Below are positions 1-8,220 of a stretch of DNA of 64,000 bases, in pieces. A model generated the notes under the pieces. The model did no database searches. It saw nothing but the letters and a program-made list of their open reading frames with translations, and had not been told where the DNA came from. The number at the start of each line of letters is the position of its first letter. Within the stretch, counting starts at the first letter, position 1. Location of the stretch: the NCBI RefSeq assembly GCF_007830635.1, contig NZ_VLLA01000008.1, positions 62,001-126,000 on the forward strand. The letters are read 5' to 3'. The DNA is from Bradyrhizobium huanghuaihaiense (GTDB lineage Bacteria; Pseudomonadota; Alphaproteobacteria; Rhizobiales; Xanthobacteraceae). The position numbers and the translations under genes are program-made.

Positions 1-831
1 GATGTAGGTCGGCGAGCGCCCGGCGATGCCCGGCACGACGTCGGTGCCGGTCAGCTTCTCGCCATGGCAGCCGGCGCAGGCGATCTCCGGCTTCGCGGCC
101 AGCCCACGACCGGCAGCGACGCTACCGGGCGGCACGTAGGCGGTAAAGCGGACGCGCGCGTCGCGGTTGACGAAGCGGCCAACGTCCGCCGGTGTCTCGA
201 TGATGCGCATGCCGATCAGCTCGCGTTCATCGCCTTTGGTGACGAAGAACCAGCCGGCGACCGTCGGTTTCGGCACGGTCTCGGTCTCCACCACATCAAC
301 CAACTTCTTTGGCTTGATGGCGGCAAAATATTCAGCCGCCGCCTTGATCTCATCGTCGTTCGCTGCCTTCGCGAGCGAGATCATCCATGCTTGCGGAATG
401 CGGTCGGGTCGTGCTGTCGCGCGTTTGCCGCTCCTGTAGTCTTGCATCTGTCGAATGAAATAGGCCACCGGCAGGCCGGCGATGTCGGCGTTCTCCGGAC
501 CACCCGTGCCAGAGGCGCGATGGCAGAAGCCGCAGGCGTAGACGTCAGGCGCGCGGCCGCTCGCCACCACCGTCGGCATCGCCGGATGGTCACCCGGGTG
601 CCAATCCGGTGCGAGGAAGCGATCGCGCGTTTGTGGAACCGTATAGCTCACCGTGCTGTCGGGAACGTGGCGAGGTTGGCCGTCATCGGACGGCGGCTTG
701 AAGTCAGGCGGATTGTAAGTGTAGGCCCAGAACGGCGGCTTGTCGGTGGTCTGCGCTTGCGCGCCCGCCGCAGATACGAAAATCATGGGCAGTGCAACTA
801 ACGCCTGAAAAGTCGCTCCCAACCGTGCCAT
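1..831 (-). CDS. Di-haem c-type cytochrome, partial (3' end beyond window)
   Basis: The reading frame opens with ATG at 831 and stays open to base 1, so 277 residues are visible and the C-terminus is missing. The first 26 or so residues form a typical Sec signal peptide ending near AQAQ. Two haem c attachment motifs are visible: CGFCH near residue 97 and CAGCH near residue 250. This is the layout of periplasmic two-domain cytochromes c (cytochrome c553/c4-like) that accept or pass on electrons. A purine-rich stretch (GGAGG) precedes the start. The electron donor is unknown, because the genes that would follow it lie outside the window. Confidence 0.85.
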   Translation of the reverse strand, partial: MARLGATFQALVALPMIFVSAAGAQAQTTDKPPFWAYTYNPPDFKPPSDDGQPRHVPDSTVSYTVPQTRDRFLAPDWHPGDHPAMPTVVASGRAPDVYACGFCHRASGTGGPENADIAGLPVAYFIRQMQDYRSGKRATARPDRIPQAWMISLAKAANDDEIKAAAEYFAAIKPKKLVDVVETETVPKPTVAGWFFVTKGDERELIGMRIIETPADVGRFVNRDARVRFTAYVPPGSVAAGRGLAAKPEIACAGCHGEKLTGTDVVPGIAGRSPTYI

Positions 832-1080
832 GTTCGCCTCCGGCTTTCGGGCAGCGAAGAGAAATAAACTAGCCCTGAGTCCGCGTGGGAACAATTGGCT
901 TGCTTGCTATTGAGGCCGGTCGTCCTGAGGCCCGCTTTTGGGTCAAAACCGCAATGCAAAGGATCTCGCGGCGCTGAATCATTTTGCAACGCAGACATCG
1001 ACTGCTGACCAGCAGGCACGATTTGCGCTGGGGTATGAGCTAAACTTGGCCGTCTATCAGTCAACACCGCAGGACATGCA

Positions 1081-1497
1081 ATGGGACGTTCCGTCCAGTC
1101 TCCACTAACACTCTTCGATAGCCTGCCATTCGGGTTCGCCCAGGTCTCCACCGTGCCCACGCCCTTCGGCGATGCAGTTCATGTTTCGGGACAGGTAGCC
1201 TGGGACGCGGACCGCAACATAGTGGGTGCGAATGACATCGGGATTCAACTGAAGAAAAGTCTGGAGAATCTAGCCACAGCGTTGGCGTCGGTCGGCGCGA
1301 CACTCGATCAAGTCGGGGCAATAAGACTTTACATCCGGCAAAGCCATATCGACCAAGGCAAGGCGATCAGCGACGCACTGATGGAAACCTTTGGTGACCG
1401 GCCGCCGTGTGCTACTTGGATAGGTGTGCCGAGCCTGGCGCGAGAGGAATTCTTAATCGAGGTTGAGCCGTCAATTATCTTCGTTGCCCGAAGCTGA
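1081..1497 (+). CDS. RidA family protein (YjgF/YER057c/UK114)
   Basis: A 138-residue protein with the fold-wide RidA signature: HVSGQVAWD near residue 36, the LENLATALASVGATLDQV helix, then CATWIGVPSLAREEFLIEVE at the C-terminal end. RidA proteins are small cytosolic trimers. Canonical members hydrolyse reactive enamine/imine intermediates from PLP enzymes. The conserved active-site Arg expected in true RidA is not clear: the equivalent region reads CATWIGVPSLA. This may therefore be one of the Rid2-Rid7 or uncharacterised subgroups. The gene stands alone, between an outward-facing cytochrome gene and a convergent AraC regulator. Confidence 0.85.
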   Translation: MGRSVQSPLTLFDSLPFGFAQVSTVPTPFGDAVHVSGQVAWDADRNIVGANDIGIQLKKSLENLATALASVGATLDQVGAIRLYIRQSHIDQGKAISDALMETFGDRPPCATWIGVPSLAREEFLIEVEPSIIFVARS

Positions 1498-1797
1498 GTG
1501 ATGTCTCTTGCGGGTCAAAAGCGCCGGGTTTGAGTCTCAGCCAAGCGACTTTCGGTCTGCCCCCTTTCTTCGGACACGTTCAGCTCTGAGACGGGCGGCT
1601 GGCGCGGTGCCGGAGCGTAACCCGGTACGCGCACGGATGGGCTGGGAAATCGTGGATATCGAGGCAACGGTGTGGCGGAAATTAACTCCTGCCCATAGCT
1701 CGCGCTATCGTCTGATACGTATTCTTGCGCGAGGTTGATTGGGGAGGGCAGTCTTCGCAAAGGCCGGTGTGCCGGCAACTGATCGAAATCTGTCCGT

Positions 1798-2754
1798 CTA
1801 CGTCTTTCGATGCGAGAGCTGGTACTCGCTGGGCGAAATTCCATATGCTTTCTTGAAGCACCGGCCGAAGTGCGTCAGGTCGGAGAATCCCCACCCGAAC
1901 GCAACCTCGCTCAAGGAGCGATACGGTTGCACAGGGTCTTCGAGTGCCTGCCGGCACCTCTCAAGCCTCTCTCTCAAAATCAGGCGCGCTATCGAAGTAT
2001 CTTGCGAAGCGAGAATTTTGTTGATGTACCGGACGCTGAGGCCGACGGCGTCGGCGACCGACTGAGCGTCGAGCTCCGGGTCCGCCAACCTCGATTTGAT
2101 CGTCGCGCGGATTTCCAGGATTGCCATCGCTTTCGTGGAGGAGACGCGCAGCGTGGTGCTCTCGGCTGCTTTGGCGAGCGACAGAGCGACCAAATCGAGC
2201 ATGAAATTCGCTGCCAACTGTCCGCAAACGGGGCGCACCAGCCCGGCCAGACCTGGCAGCGCTGTGCTGAAAGACGAGGTCAAAGCGTCGTCCGTTGCAT
2301 CCAGTTGAATTCGTCGTGTGAGCATGCTGCGCGGGTTTCCCAGGCGCGCCTGCAGCTCACGTCGAGGAAGTTTCAGGACCAAAGTCCTCGAACCGCCCGA
2401 GAACGTTGCCGAATAGGGGAGCGCCGGGTCGAGCAGCGTCATGTCCCCGGGATGAAGGGTGATTTGCCGCCCATCCTGCTCCATACTCACACTTCCGCTC
2501 GCCTCTCGACAGAAGAACAATTGGTCGGAGCTCCTCCGCGAAATATGGGCATGTGTGTGTTCCACTCGGAGCGGAGTGTTCTCGAAAGCTACAAGGTCCA
2601 GCGTCCCTACCGATCCGACCTCGATTTCCGCTTCGAAGCGAACCCGCGAGGTGGGGAAGGAGTCGTGTTCAACGATCTCCTTGCAGGCCACGCTGTGCCA
2701 GTACTCGAAGCGATCACGTGGATGCACGTCCTTCGTCGTGAAGATGGTCCGCAA
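1798..2754 (-). CDS. AraC family transcriptional regulator (FeaR-like architecture)
   Basis: 318 residues. The N-terminal 170 or so residues form an AraC-binding-like cupin domain (begins RDRFEYWHSVACKEIVEHD; LHPGDMTLLDPALPY near residue 100). The last 100 residues are a double helix-turn-helix AraC DNA-binding domain (LDAQSVADAVGLSVRYINKI and SEVAFGWGFSDLTHFGRCFKKAYGISPSEY). This layout is shared with FeaR-type regulators of aromatic amine or acid catabolism. The start is a TTG at 2754 preceded by GGGAG at good spacing. No target gene is adjacent, so its regulon is unknown. Confidence 0.88.
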   Translation of the reverse strand: MRTIFTTKDVHPRDRFEYWHSVACKEIVEHDSFPTSRVRFEAEIEVGSVGTLDLVAFENTPLRVEHTHAHISRRSSDQLFFCREASGSVSMEQDGRQITLHPGDMTLLDPALPYSATFSGGSRTLVLKLPRRELQARLGNPRSMLTRRIQLDATDDALTSSFSTALPGLAGLVRPVCGQLAANFMLDLVALSLAKAAESTTLRVSSTKAMAILEIRATIKSRLADPELDAQSVADAVGLSVRYINKILASQDTSIARLILRERLERCRQALEDPVQPYRSLSEVAFGWGFSDLTHFGRCFKKAYGISPSEYQLSHRKT

Positions 2755-3315
2755 TTTACTCTCCCTTAAGGGTGCGGCAGCCGAGCAGAAGTTCCAATTC
2801 AGCCGAGCAACACTGGTCCCGTGCGGATAGCTTCACGAGCACTTGGCAACTTTTCGAGTGAAAGGAAAGAGATCTCGTACCAAACCGTGAAAGTACGGAA
2901 GGAAAGAACATCGAAGTCGAGAGGTTCCGATGCACAACCAACCAGCTCAGCAGCAACCAAGTGTCACAGCTTCTCAGCTTGGAAAACAGCACTCATGCGT
3001 CACCGGCAAACGCGTCACCATAGGCTTTCCTGTCCAACGCAAGCAGGAACCAAAGCAGGTCCATTTCGAACCACCGCTGCGTGCTCGATTTCTCACTGCA
3101 AATGGACTCCGAAGCAGAGCATGCGAGGTAACGACGGTTTGGGATACGGGCGCGCGATTGCGTATGAAACGTCCGCCGCCTTCCAAGTTCGTCCTGCAGT
3201 TTGCCTGGTCTCCAACGGTCGTTTCGCGGTTCTGCAGGCGCGTTCGCTGCGAGGGCGAGTACGTCTGGGTTGAATACGGGCGCCTGCGCCCGTGCTATTC
3301 AATGGAGAATGACCG
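2755..3315. other. Intergenic stretch, no supported gene
   Basis: About 560 bp between the AraC regulator and the WHG-domain gene. Short reading frames occur on both strands, but none has a recognisable protein signature or convincing ribosome-binding site. It presumably carries the promoters of the flanking divergent genes. Confidence 0.5.
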
Positions 3316-3879
3316 GTGATGGACCAAGACATCAATGTTGGGCACATTTTCTCAACCCCGTGGGAGCGAAAGCTTGCGAACGACATTGTTGCTGATCTTG
3401 AACGCTACTCGGGTGAAAAGCGATCCAGTGTTGAAGAAATGCGCCGTTTCCTGGCGGTGAAAGGTTATCGCGATCTGCTCAACCGATTAGAGGCTGCGTG
3501 CGAAAACAAGCGGTCTCTCGAGGCGCTGAGAGCGGCAGCACATGCGATGCGATGGTATGCGCTCGAGCGCCCGGCAATGTTCGCTGCAACGTTTCGTACT
3601 CCCACGACCGATACTGCTGAATGGCGAGGTGCCCTGGACAGGTTGCGGATGTTTATGACCAAAATCCTGTCCGAATGTGGATTGTGTGAGACAGTCGCAG
3701 ACGATGCTCTGCGAATCCTCCGCAGCCTTGTTCGCGGATTCGTTATGCACGAGGTAATGGACTCGTTCTACGACGCACCTTCATACGATGATTGTTATGA
3801 AGGCGCCATCGATGTGTTCATAGCCGGTCTGCCAACACTCGCTGCTCGTGGCCCGAGGCAAGATCGAGGTCGACATTGA
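3316..3879 (+). CDS. TetR-type WHG ligand-binding domain protein lacking the N-terminal HTH
   Basis: 187 residues. From about residue 45 the protein matches the C-terminal WHG (TetR_C_33) ligand-binding domain of TetR/AcrR repressors: RFLAVKGYRDLLNRLEAA, then AHAMRWYALERPAMFAATF, and RILRSLVRGFVMHEVMDSF. The N-terminal 40 residues do not contain the usual TetR helix-turn-helix (no xLYRHFxSK-type recognition helix). I could not find one upstream in any forward frame. The start is GTG 3316 or ATG 3319; GGAG at 3304-3307 favours GTG. It may be a truncated repressor, a co-regulator, or a decaying gene. Confidence 0.65.
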   Translation: MMDQDINVGHIFSTPWERKLANDIVADLERYSGEKRSSVEEMRRFLAVKGYRDLLNRLEAACENKRSLEALRAAAHAMRWYALERPAMFAATFRTPTTDTAEWRGALDRLRMFMTKILSECGLCETVADDALRILRSLVRGFVMHEVMDSFYDAPSYDDCYEGAIDVFIAGLPTLAARGPRQDRGRH

Positions 3880-3940
3880 GCGGGGACGCTTCGCCGAATT
3901 CGTCATCACGCAGCCTCTGAGACGGGCATCTGGCGTGGTG

Positions 3941-4717
3941 TCAACGAGCGCCGGCAGGATTCCTGCAAGCAACGATGTCGCCGGGGGATTTTCGAGCCGC
4001 TGGCTCCGGCGGAGAGAATACCGCCAAATATCCTCCGTCACCTGCGAGCTTATATGTGGCGATCTCGCGATAGCCGACGGCGGTCAATTCGCAGCGCAAG
4101 AGCTCAATCGGCGTGCCATGCTTCGACGTCGGAAGCTCGAGATCGACAATTCCGACCCGCGCACCCTGCTTCAAGGCGGGCGCGAGGTTGTAGAGGAAGG
4201 CATAGGGTTGGGCTATCTCGTGATACATATGCACGAGGATTGCGGCATCCAGCGAGGAAGCGGGTAGACGCGGGTCGTGTGGTTCGCCGAGCGCGAATTG
4301 CACATTCGTCAGCTTCAGACGTTCTGTTCGCCTGGCGAGTTCGATGAGGTAATCCCGCGTGACGTCCTGGGCAATGACAGAGCCGGCGGGTCCGACGAGG
4401 TGCGAGAGCCTGACCGTGTGGTAGCCATCGCCCGCTCCAATGTCGCCGACTGTCATGCCTGGTTTCAGCTCAAGAATACGTGCGATTTGACCGGCCTCAT
4501 CGAGGGAGTCGCGGCGCTCTTCGGCGGCGCGACGTGGGCTGACGATCCGTGCAACAGGGCGCTGCGGTGAGAGAAACTCGTTTGCAGCGACTCCGGGGGG
4601 AGCCAGATAACCTATGTCAGCGGCGTATGCGCGAGTCGCGGCAAGCGCCACAAGGAGCGCCGCTATACAAGCCAGTGCCGTCACGGGCCTACCAAGCTTC
4701 CTCAACCGGACCCCCAA
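3941..4717 (-). CDS. Class I SAM-dependent methyltransferase with N-terminal signal peptide
   Basis: 258 residues. Residues 1-33 form a clear signal peptide (basic RLRKLGRP, a hydrophobic run, then ATRAYAAD). A Rossmann methyltransferase domain follows. SAM-binding motif I is VGDIGAGDGYHTVRL near residue 90, with an acidic motif II region around VIAQD and a HMYHEI motif after the sheet. The order fits small-molecule or unknown-substrate methyltransferases seen as exported-looking proteins in alphaproteobacteria. The start is inferred as TTG 4717; no ATG fits. The gene lies tail-to-tail with the WHG-domain gene and upstream of, but separate from, the MarR gene. Substrate unknown. Confidence 0.75.
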   Translation of the reverse strand: MGVRLRKLGRPVTALACIAALLVALAATRAYAADIGYLAPPGVAANEFLSPQRPVARIVSPRRAAEERRDSLDEAGQIARILELKPGMTVGDIGAGDGYHTVRLSHLVGPAGSVIAQDVTRDYLIELARRTERLKLTNVQFALGEPHDPRLPASSLDAAILVHMYHEIAQPYAFLYNLAPALKQGARVGIVDLELPTSKHGTPIELLRCELTAVGYREIATYKLAGDGGYLAVFSPPEPAARKSPGDIVACRNPAGAR

Positions 4718-4741
4718 CGCCGTCGGCGCCTCTATGAGTCC

Positions 4742-5284
4742 CTAGTACGCCTGCTTCGCGTCGGCTTCTTCGCTGGTCTGGATCAAATCGAGGCTCGTTT
4801 CGATCTTGCCGAGCAGGGCCGAGAGCTGCTTGCGCTCCTGTGCGGAGAGGCACGCGAGGATTTCGTCCTCACGCCGCAGCAATTGCGGGAACAGCTCCTC
4901 GTAAAGCGCGCGTCCCTTCTTCGTCAGTTGCAGGCGGAATTCGCGGCGGTCGGCTTCGTTCTCGACCCGCTCGATCAGTCCTTCATTCAGCAGCGTGGTG
5001 ACCGCGCGGCTGATGGTGGATTTGTGCGTGCGGGTGCATTGCGAGATGTACTGTGCGCTGCAGGCGTCAACGCGGAAGCCGAGCGTGGCGATCACGCGCC
5101 AGGCCGGAATGTCGAGGCCGTGGCGTTCCTGATATTCGACCGCGAGCGCGGAACTCACCTCCGCCGCCAGCCGGTTGAGGCGGAACGGCACGAACTTGAA
5201 CAGATCGAGCCGCGCCTTTGGCCGCGGCGCAGCCTCGCTCGCCTCTTGTCTCTTCAGCGCGATGTCGCTGGATGTCCTCGCCAA
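4742..5284 (-). CDS. MarR family transcriptional regulator
   Basis: A winged-helix MarR protein. The recognition region is YISQCTRTHKSTISRAVTTL, with the wing GLIERVENEADRREFRLQLT after it and a C-terminal dimerisation helix (LSAQERKQLSALLGKIE). The only in-frame ATG is at 5473, which would overlap the divergent hydroxylase gene by 79 bp. I chose TTG 5284 (181 codons), which has GGAG about nine bases upstream. Its position back-to-back with an aromatic hydroxylase/homogentisate gene set suggests it represses those genes and is relieved by an aromatic ligand. That role is inferred from context. Confidence 0.8.
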   Translation of the reverse strand: MARTSSDIALKRQEASEAAPRPKARLDLFKFVPFRLNRLAAEVSSALAVEYQERHGLDIPAWRVIATLGFRVDACSAQYISQCTRTHKSTISRAVTTLLNEGLIERVENEADRREFRLQLTKKGRALYEELFPQLLRREDEILACLSAQERKQLSALLGKIETSLDLIQTSEEADAKQAY

Positions 5285-5332
5285 GGAGAGCGCTCCGATT
5301 TCCAGTTGACGGCCGGCCGGCTCCGGTCCAAA

Positions 5333-5352
5333 ATAGTTGCACGTGAGACTAT
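5333..5352. promoter_or_regulatory. Candidate MarR operator (20-bp interrupted palindrome)
   Basis: ATAGT and its complement ACTAT flank a 10-bp core, TGCACGTGAG, in the divergent region between the MarR gene and the FAD hydroxylase. MarR dimers commonly bind palindromes of this size. The site is 43 bp before the hydroxylase start and about 50 bp before the MarR start, so one site could control both. Confidence 0.45.
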
Positions 5353-5394
5353 CTAGCAGATCAGTCCTCTTCTGACCAGAGCCGAGGTTAGTGT

Positions 5395-7011
5395 ATGGCG
5401 CCGGCCAATACGCATCAGGCCAAAACCCAGTTCGGCTATCGCCGTCATCCCGATCAGGACCGCCCCGGGCCAAGCCCCGCGGAGCATCCGGTCGTGATCG
5501 TCGGCGCCGGCCCGGTCGGCCTCTCGCTGGCGATCGATCTCGCCCAGCGCGGCCAGCGGGTCGTCCTGCTGGATGACGCCGACCGCATCGGCGAAGGCTC
5601 GCGCGCGATCTGCTTCTCGAAACGCTCGCTGGAATATTGGGACCGGCTCGGCGTCGGCGACCGCATGGTCGACAAGGGCGTGGTGTGGAGTGTGGGACGG
5701 ATCTTTCACGGCGAGTCGCAGCTCTACCAGTTCAACCTCCTGCCGGAGGACGGCCACAAGCGGCCGGCCTTCATCAACCTGCAGCAATATTACGCCGAGG
5801 CCTATCTGGTCGATCGCATCAACGATCTGCCCGAGATCGACCTGCGCTGGCGCAACAGGGTGACGGCACTCGAGCAGCGCAACGATTCCGCTTTGCTGAC
5901 CATCGAAACGCCTGAGGGCGCCTATCGCCTCAATGCGCAATATGTCGTCGCCTGCGACGGCGCGCGGTCCTCGCTGCGGCAGATGGTCGGCGCGGAATTT
6001 GCCGGCCAGGTGTTCGAGGACCAGTTCCTGATCGCCGACGTCAAGATGACGGCGGAATTTCCGACCGAGCGCTGGTTCTGGTTCGATCCGCCGTTCCATG
6101 CCGGGCGTTCGGCGCTGCTGCACCGGCAGCCTGACGATGTCTGGCGCATCGATCTCCAGCTCAACCGCTACGCCGATCCCGTGGTCGAGAAGAAGCCGGA
6201 AAACGTGCGGCCGCGGATCGCGCGCATGCTGGGCCACGACAAGTTCGAGTTCGAGTGGATCTCGCTCTACAAATTCCAGTGCCGACGAATGGACCGCTTC
6301 ATCCATGGCCGCGTGATTTTTGCTGGCGATTCCGCGCATCAGGTCTCGCCCTTTGGTGCGCGCGGGGCGAACTCGGGACTCGAGGACGCGGAAAATCTTT
6401 CGTGGAAACTCGATCGCGTGCTGCGCGGGACTTCGCCCGCGAGCCTGCTGGAGAGTTACCACGTCGAACGCAGCATGGCGGCGGACGAGAACATCCGCGA
6501 ATCCACCCGCTCGACGGATTTCATGGCGCCGAACTCGCATCAGGAGGCGCGGCTGCGCAAGGCGGTGCTGTCGCTGGCCAAGGAGACCGAGTTCGGCAAG
6601 CGCATGGTCAATGGCGGCCGGCTGTCGGTGCCTTGCAGCTACGATACGGCGCTGTCGTCACCCGACGCCGATGCGTGGACAGGTGGTCCTCGTCCCGGCT
6701 GTTCCATGCTCGATGCGCCCGTCGCCGAGCGGGGATATCTAACGGACGCCTTCCGCAAGGGCGGAACAGACTTCACCCTGCTGTCGTTCAGCAATGGCGT
6801 AGCGTTCGATGCGCCCGACGGCGTCAAGGATATCCGCATCGGCGGAGAGGGAGGGCTTGGCGATCCCTCGGGTCTCGCCACAAAGCGCTACGACGCAGAG
6901 CCCGGTGCGGCCTATCTGCTCAGGCCCGATGGCTATGTCGCGGCGCGCTTCCGGCATCCGACGCGCGAAGCGATACAGACAGCGCTGTCGCGTGCCGCAG
7001 GCTTGAATTGA
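5395..7011 (+). CDS. FAD-dependent aromatic monooxygenase (PF01494 type)
   Basis: 538 residues of the flavoprotein hydroxylase family. The dinucleotide-binding motif VVIVGAGPVGLSLAIDLAQRG is near residue 30. The central DG motif reads VVACDGARSSLR, and the second FAD motif is FAGDSAHQVSPFGARGANSG near residue 310. A C-terminal thioredoxin-like region follows. The family adds hydroxyl groups to phenolic rings with NAD(P)H. Its position upstream of DUF2783, MBL hydrolase and hmgA genes on one strand suggests it supplies homogentisate from another aromatic acid such as 3-hydroxyphenylacetate. That substrate is a guess from context. Confidence 0.85.
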   Translation: MAPANTHQAKTQFGYRRHPDQDRPGPSPAEHPVVIVGAGPVGLSLAIDLAQRGQRVVLLDDADRIGEGSRAICFSKRSLEYWDRLGVGDRMVDKGVVWSVGRIFHGESQLYQFNLLPEDGHKRPAFINLQQYYAEAYLVDRINDLPEIDLRWRNRVTALEQRNDSALLTIETPEGAYRLNAQYVVACDGARSSLRQMVGAEFAGQVFEDQFLIADVKMTAEFPTERWFWFDPPFHAGRSALLHRQPDDVWRIDLQLNRYADPVVEKKPENVRPRIARMLGHDKFEFEWISLYKFQCRRMDRFIHGRVIFAGDSAHQVSPFGARGANSGLEDAENLSWKLDRVLRGTSPASLLESYHVERSMAADENIRESTRSTDFMAPNSHQEARLRKAVLSLAKETEFGKRMVNGGRLSVPCSYDTALSSPDADAWTGGPRPGCSMLDAPVAERGYLTDAFRKGGTDFTLLSFSNGVAFDAPDGVKDIRIGGEGGLGDPSGLATKRYDAEPGAAYLLRPDGYVAARFRHPTREAIQTALSRAAGLN

Positions 7012-7019
7012 GGTTTCGC

Positions 7020-7244
7020 ATGCCGCTTTCCACCAGCTCGAACTTCGCACGCCCGGACGATGCCTTCCGCGCCATCGTGGAGGCGCATCGCGGTCTCACG
7101 GAGGAGCAGAGCGCCGATTTCGATGCGGCGCTGGTGCTGATCCTCGCCAACCATATCGGCGACATCGACGTGCTGCGGGAAGCGATCGGGCTCGCCAGGC
7201 GCCGCATGATCGACGGCCAGCAGCAACAACAGCAACAGCAATAA
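7020..7244 (+). CDS. DUF2783 domain-containing small protein with poly-Gln tail
   Basis: 74 residues starting at ATG 7020, eight bases after the hydroxylase stop codon. A larger frame runs upstream through the hydroxylase gene, but the compact domain begins here (LSTSSNFARPDDAFRAIVEA). The sequence matches my recollection of DUF2783, a small helical family found beside FAD hydroxylases. The last eight coded residues are all Gln (mixed CAG/CAA). It probably works with, or is translationally coupled to, the hydroxylase; its function is unknown. Confidence 0.75.
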   Translation: MPLSTSSNFARPDDAFRAIVEAHRGLTEEQSADFDAALVLILANHIGDIDVLREAIGLARRRMIDGQQQQQQQQ

Positions 7245-7261
7245 CTCGTAAGGACGAATCG

Positions 7262-8218
7262 ATGGCGAAGAACTTCGCATCCACCGGCGATCTCTCCGAG
7301 AAGAAGATCACCTTCTCCGAGATCGGCACCGATCTCTATGCCTTCACCGCCGAGGGCGATCCCAACACGGCCGTGATCGTCGGCGACGACGGCTGCCTCG
7401 TGTTCGACGCGCAGGCAACGCCGGCGATGGCGAACAAGGTGATCGAGCGCGTGCGCGCCGTCACCGACAAGCCGATCAAATATGTCGTGCTGTCGCACTA
7501 TCACGCCGTGCGCGTGCTCGGGGCCTCCGCCTACAAGGCGCAAGGCATCGTCGCCTCGCAGGAGACCTATCGTCTCATCGAAGAGCGCGGCAAGCAGGAT
7601 TGGGATTCCGAATACGGCCGCTTCCCGCGCCTGTTCCAGGATGCCCAAAGCATTCCCGGCCTGACCTGGCCGACGCTGACCTTCGAAGGCGAGATGTCGA
7701 TCTATCTCGGCAAGCGCGAGGTGCGGCTGATGCAGCTCGGGGCAGGTCACACCTCGGGCGACATCGTCGCCTGGGTGCCGGATGCCGAGGTGATGTTCTC
7801 GGGCGACCTCATCGAGTACCACTCGGCCTGCTATTGCGGCGATGCGCATCTGCGCGAATGGCCGATGACGCTGAACGAAATCCGCAACTTCAATCCGAAG
7901 GCGATCGCGCCGGGCCGTGGCGATGCGCTGAAGGGCACCGCCACCGTGCGCGAGGCCATCGCGATGACGCGCGACTTCGTCACCTCGCTCTATGGCGCCG
8001 CCGAAATCTCGGTCGCCAAGGGCCGCACGCTGAAGGAATCGATGGCGGCGACGCGCGAGGTGATGGATCCGAAATTCTCGAGCTTCGCCATCTACGAGCA
8101 CTGCCTGCCGTTCAACGTGTCGCGCGCCTATGACGAAGCGTCGGGAATCGACGACCCCGTGATCTGGACCGACAAGCGCGACCAGGAAATGTGGGCTGCC
8201 CTGCAAGGAGGAGGATAG
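7262..8218 (+). CDS. MBL-fold metallo-hydrolase
   Basis: 318 residues. The metallo-beta-lactamase fold is shown by VVLSHYHAVRVLG near residue 75, GAGHTSGDIVAW near residue 160 and MFSGDLIEYHS near residue 180. The first zinc motif reads HYHAV rather than the usual HxHxDH, so one or two canonical ligands are replaced. The start ATG follows AAGGA at good spacing, 17 bp after DUF2783. In an aromatic-degradation cluster such proteins usually hydrolyse a thioester or lactone, or detoxify a side product; here the substrate is unknown. Confidence 0.8.
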   Translation: MAKNFASTGDLSEKKITFSEIGTDLYAFTAEGDPNTAVIVGDDGCLVFDAQATPAMANKVIERVRAVTDKPIKYVVLSHYHAVRVLGASAYKAQGIVASQETYRLIEERGKQDWDSEYGRFPRLFQDAQSIPGLTWPTLTFEGEMSIYLGKREVRLMQLGAGHTSGDIVAWVPDAEVMFSGDLIEYHSACYCGDAHLREWPMTLNEIRNFNPKAIAPGRGDALKGTATVREAIAMTRDFVTSLYGAAEISVAKGRTLKESMAATREVMDPKFSSFAIYEHCLPFNVSRAYDEASGIDDPVIWTDKRDQEMWAALQGGG

Positions 8219-8220
8219 TC

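Noticed and set aside
5353..8206. Minus-strand frames of 395 and 428 codons
   Set aside because: Antisense to the FAD hydroxylase and MBL genes; His/Arg/Asp-rich without domains.
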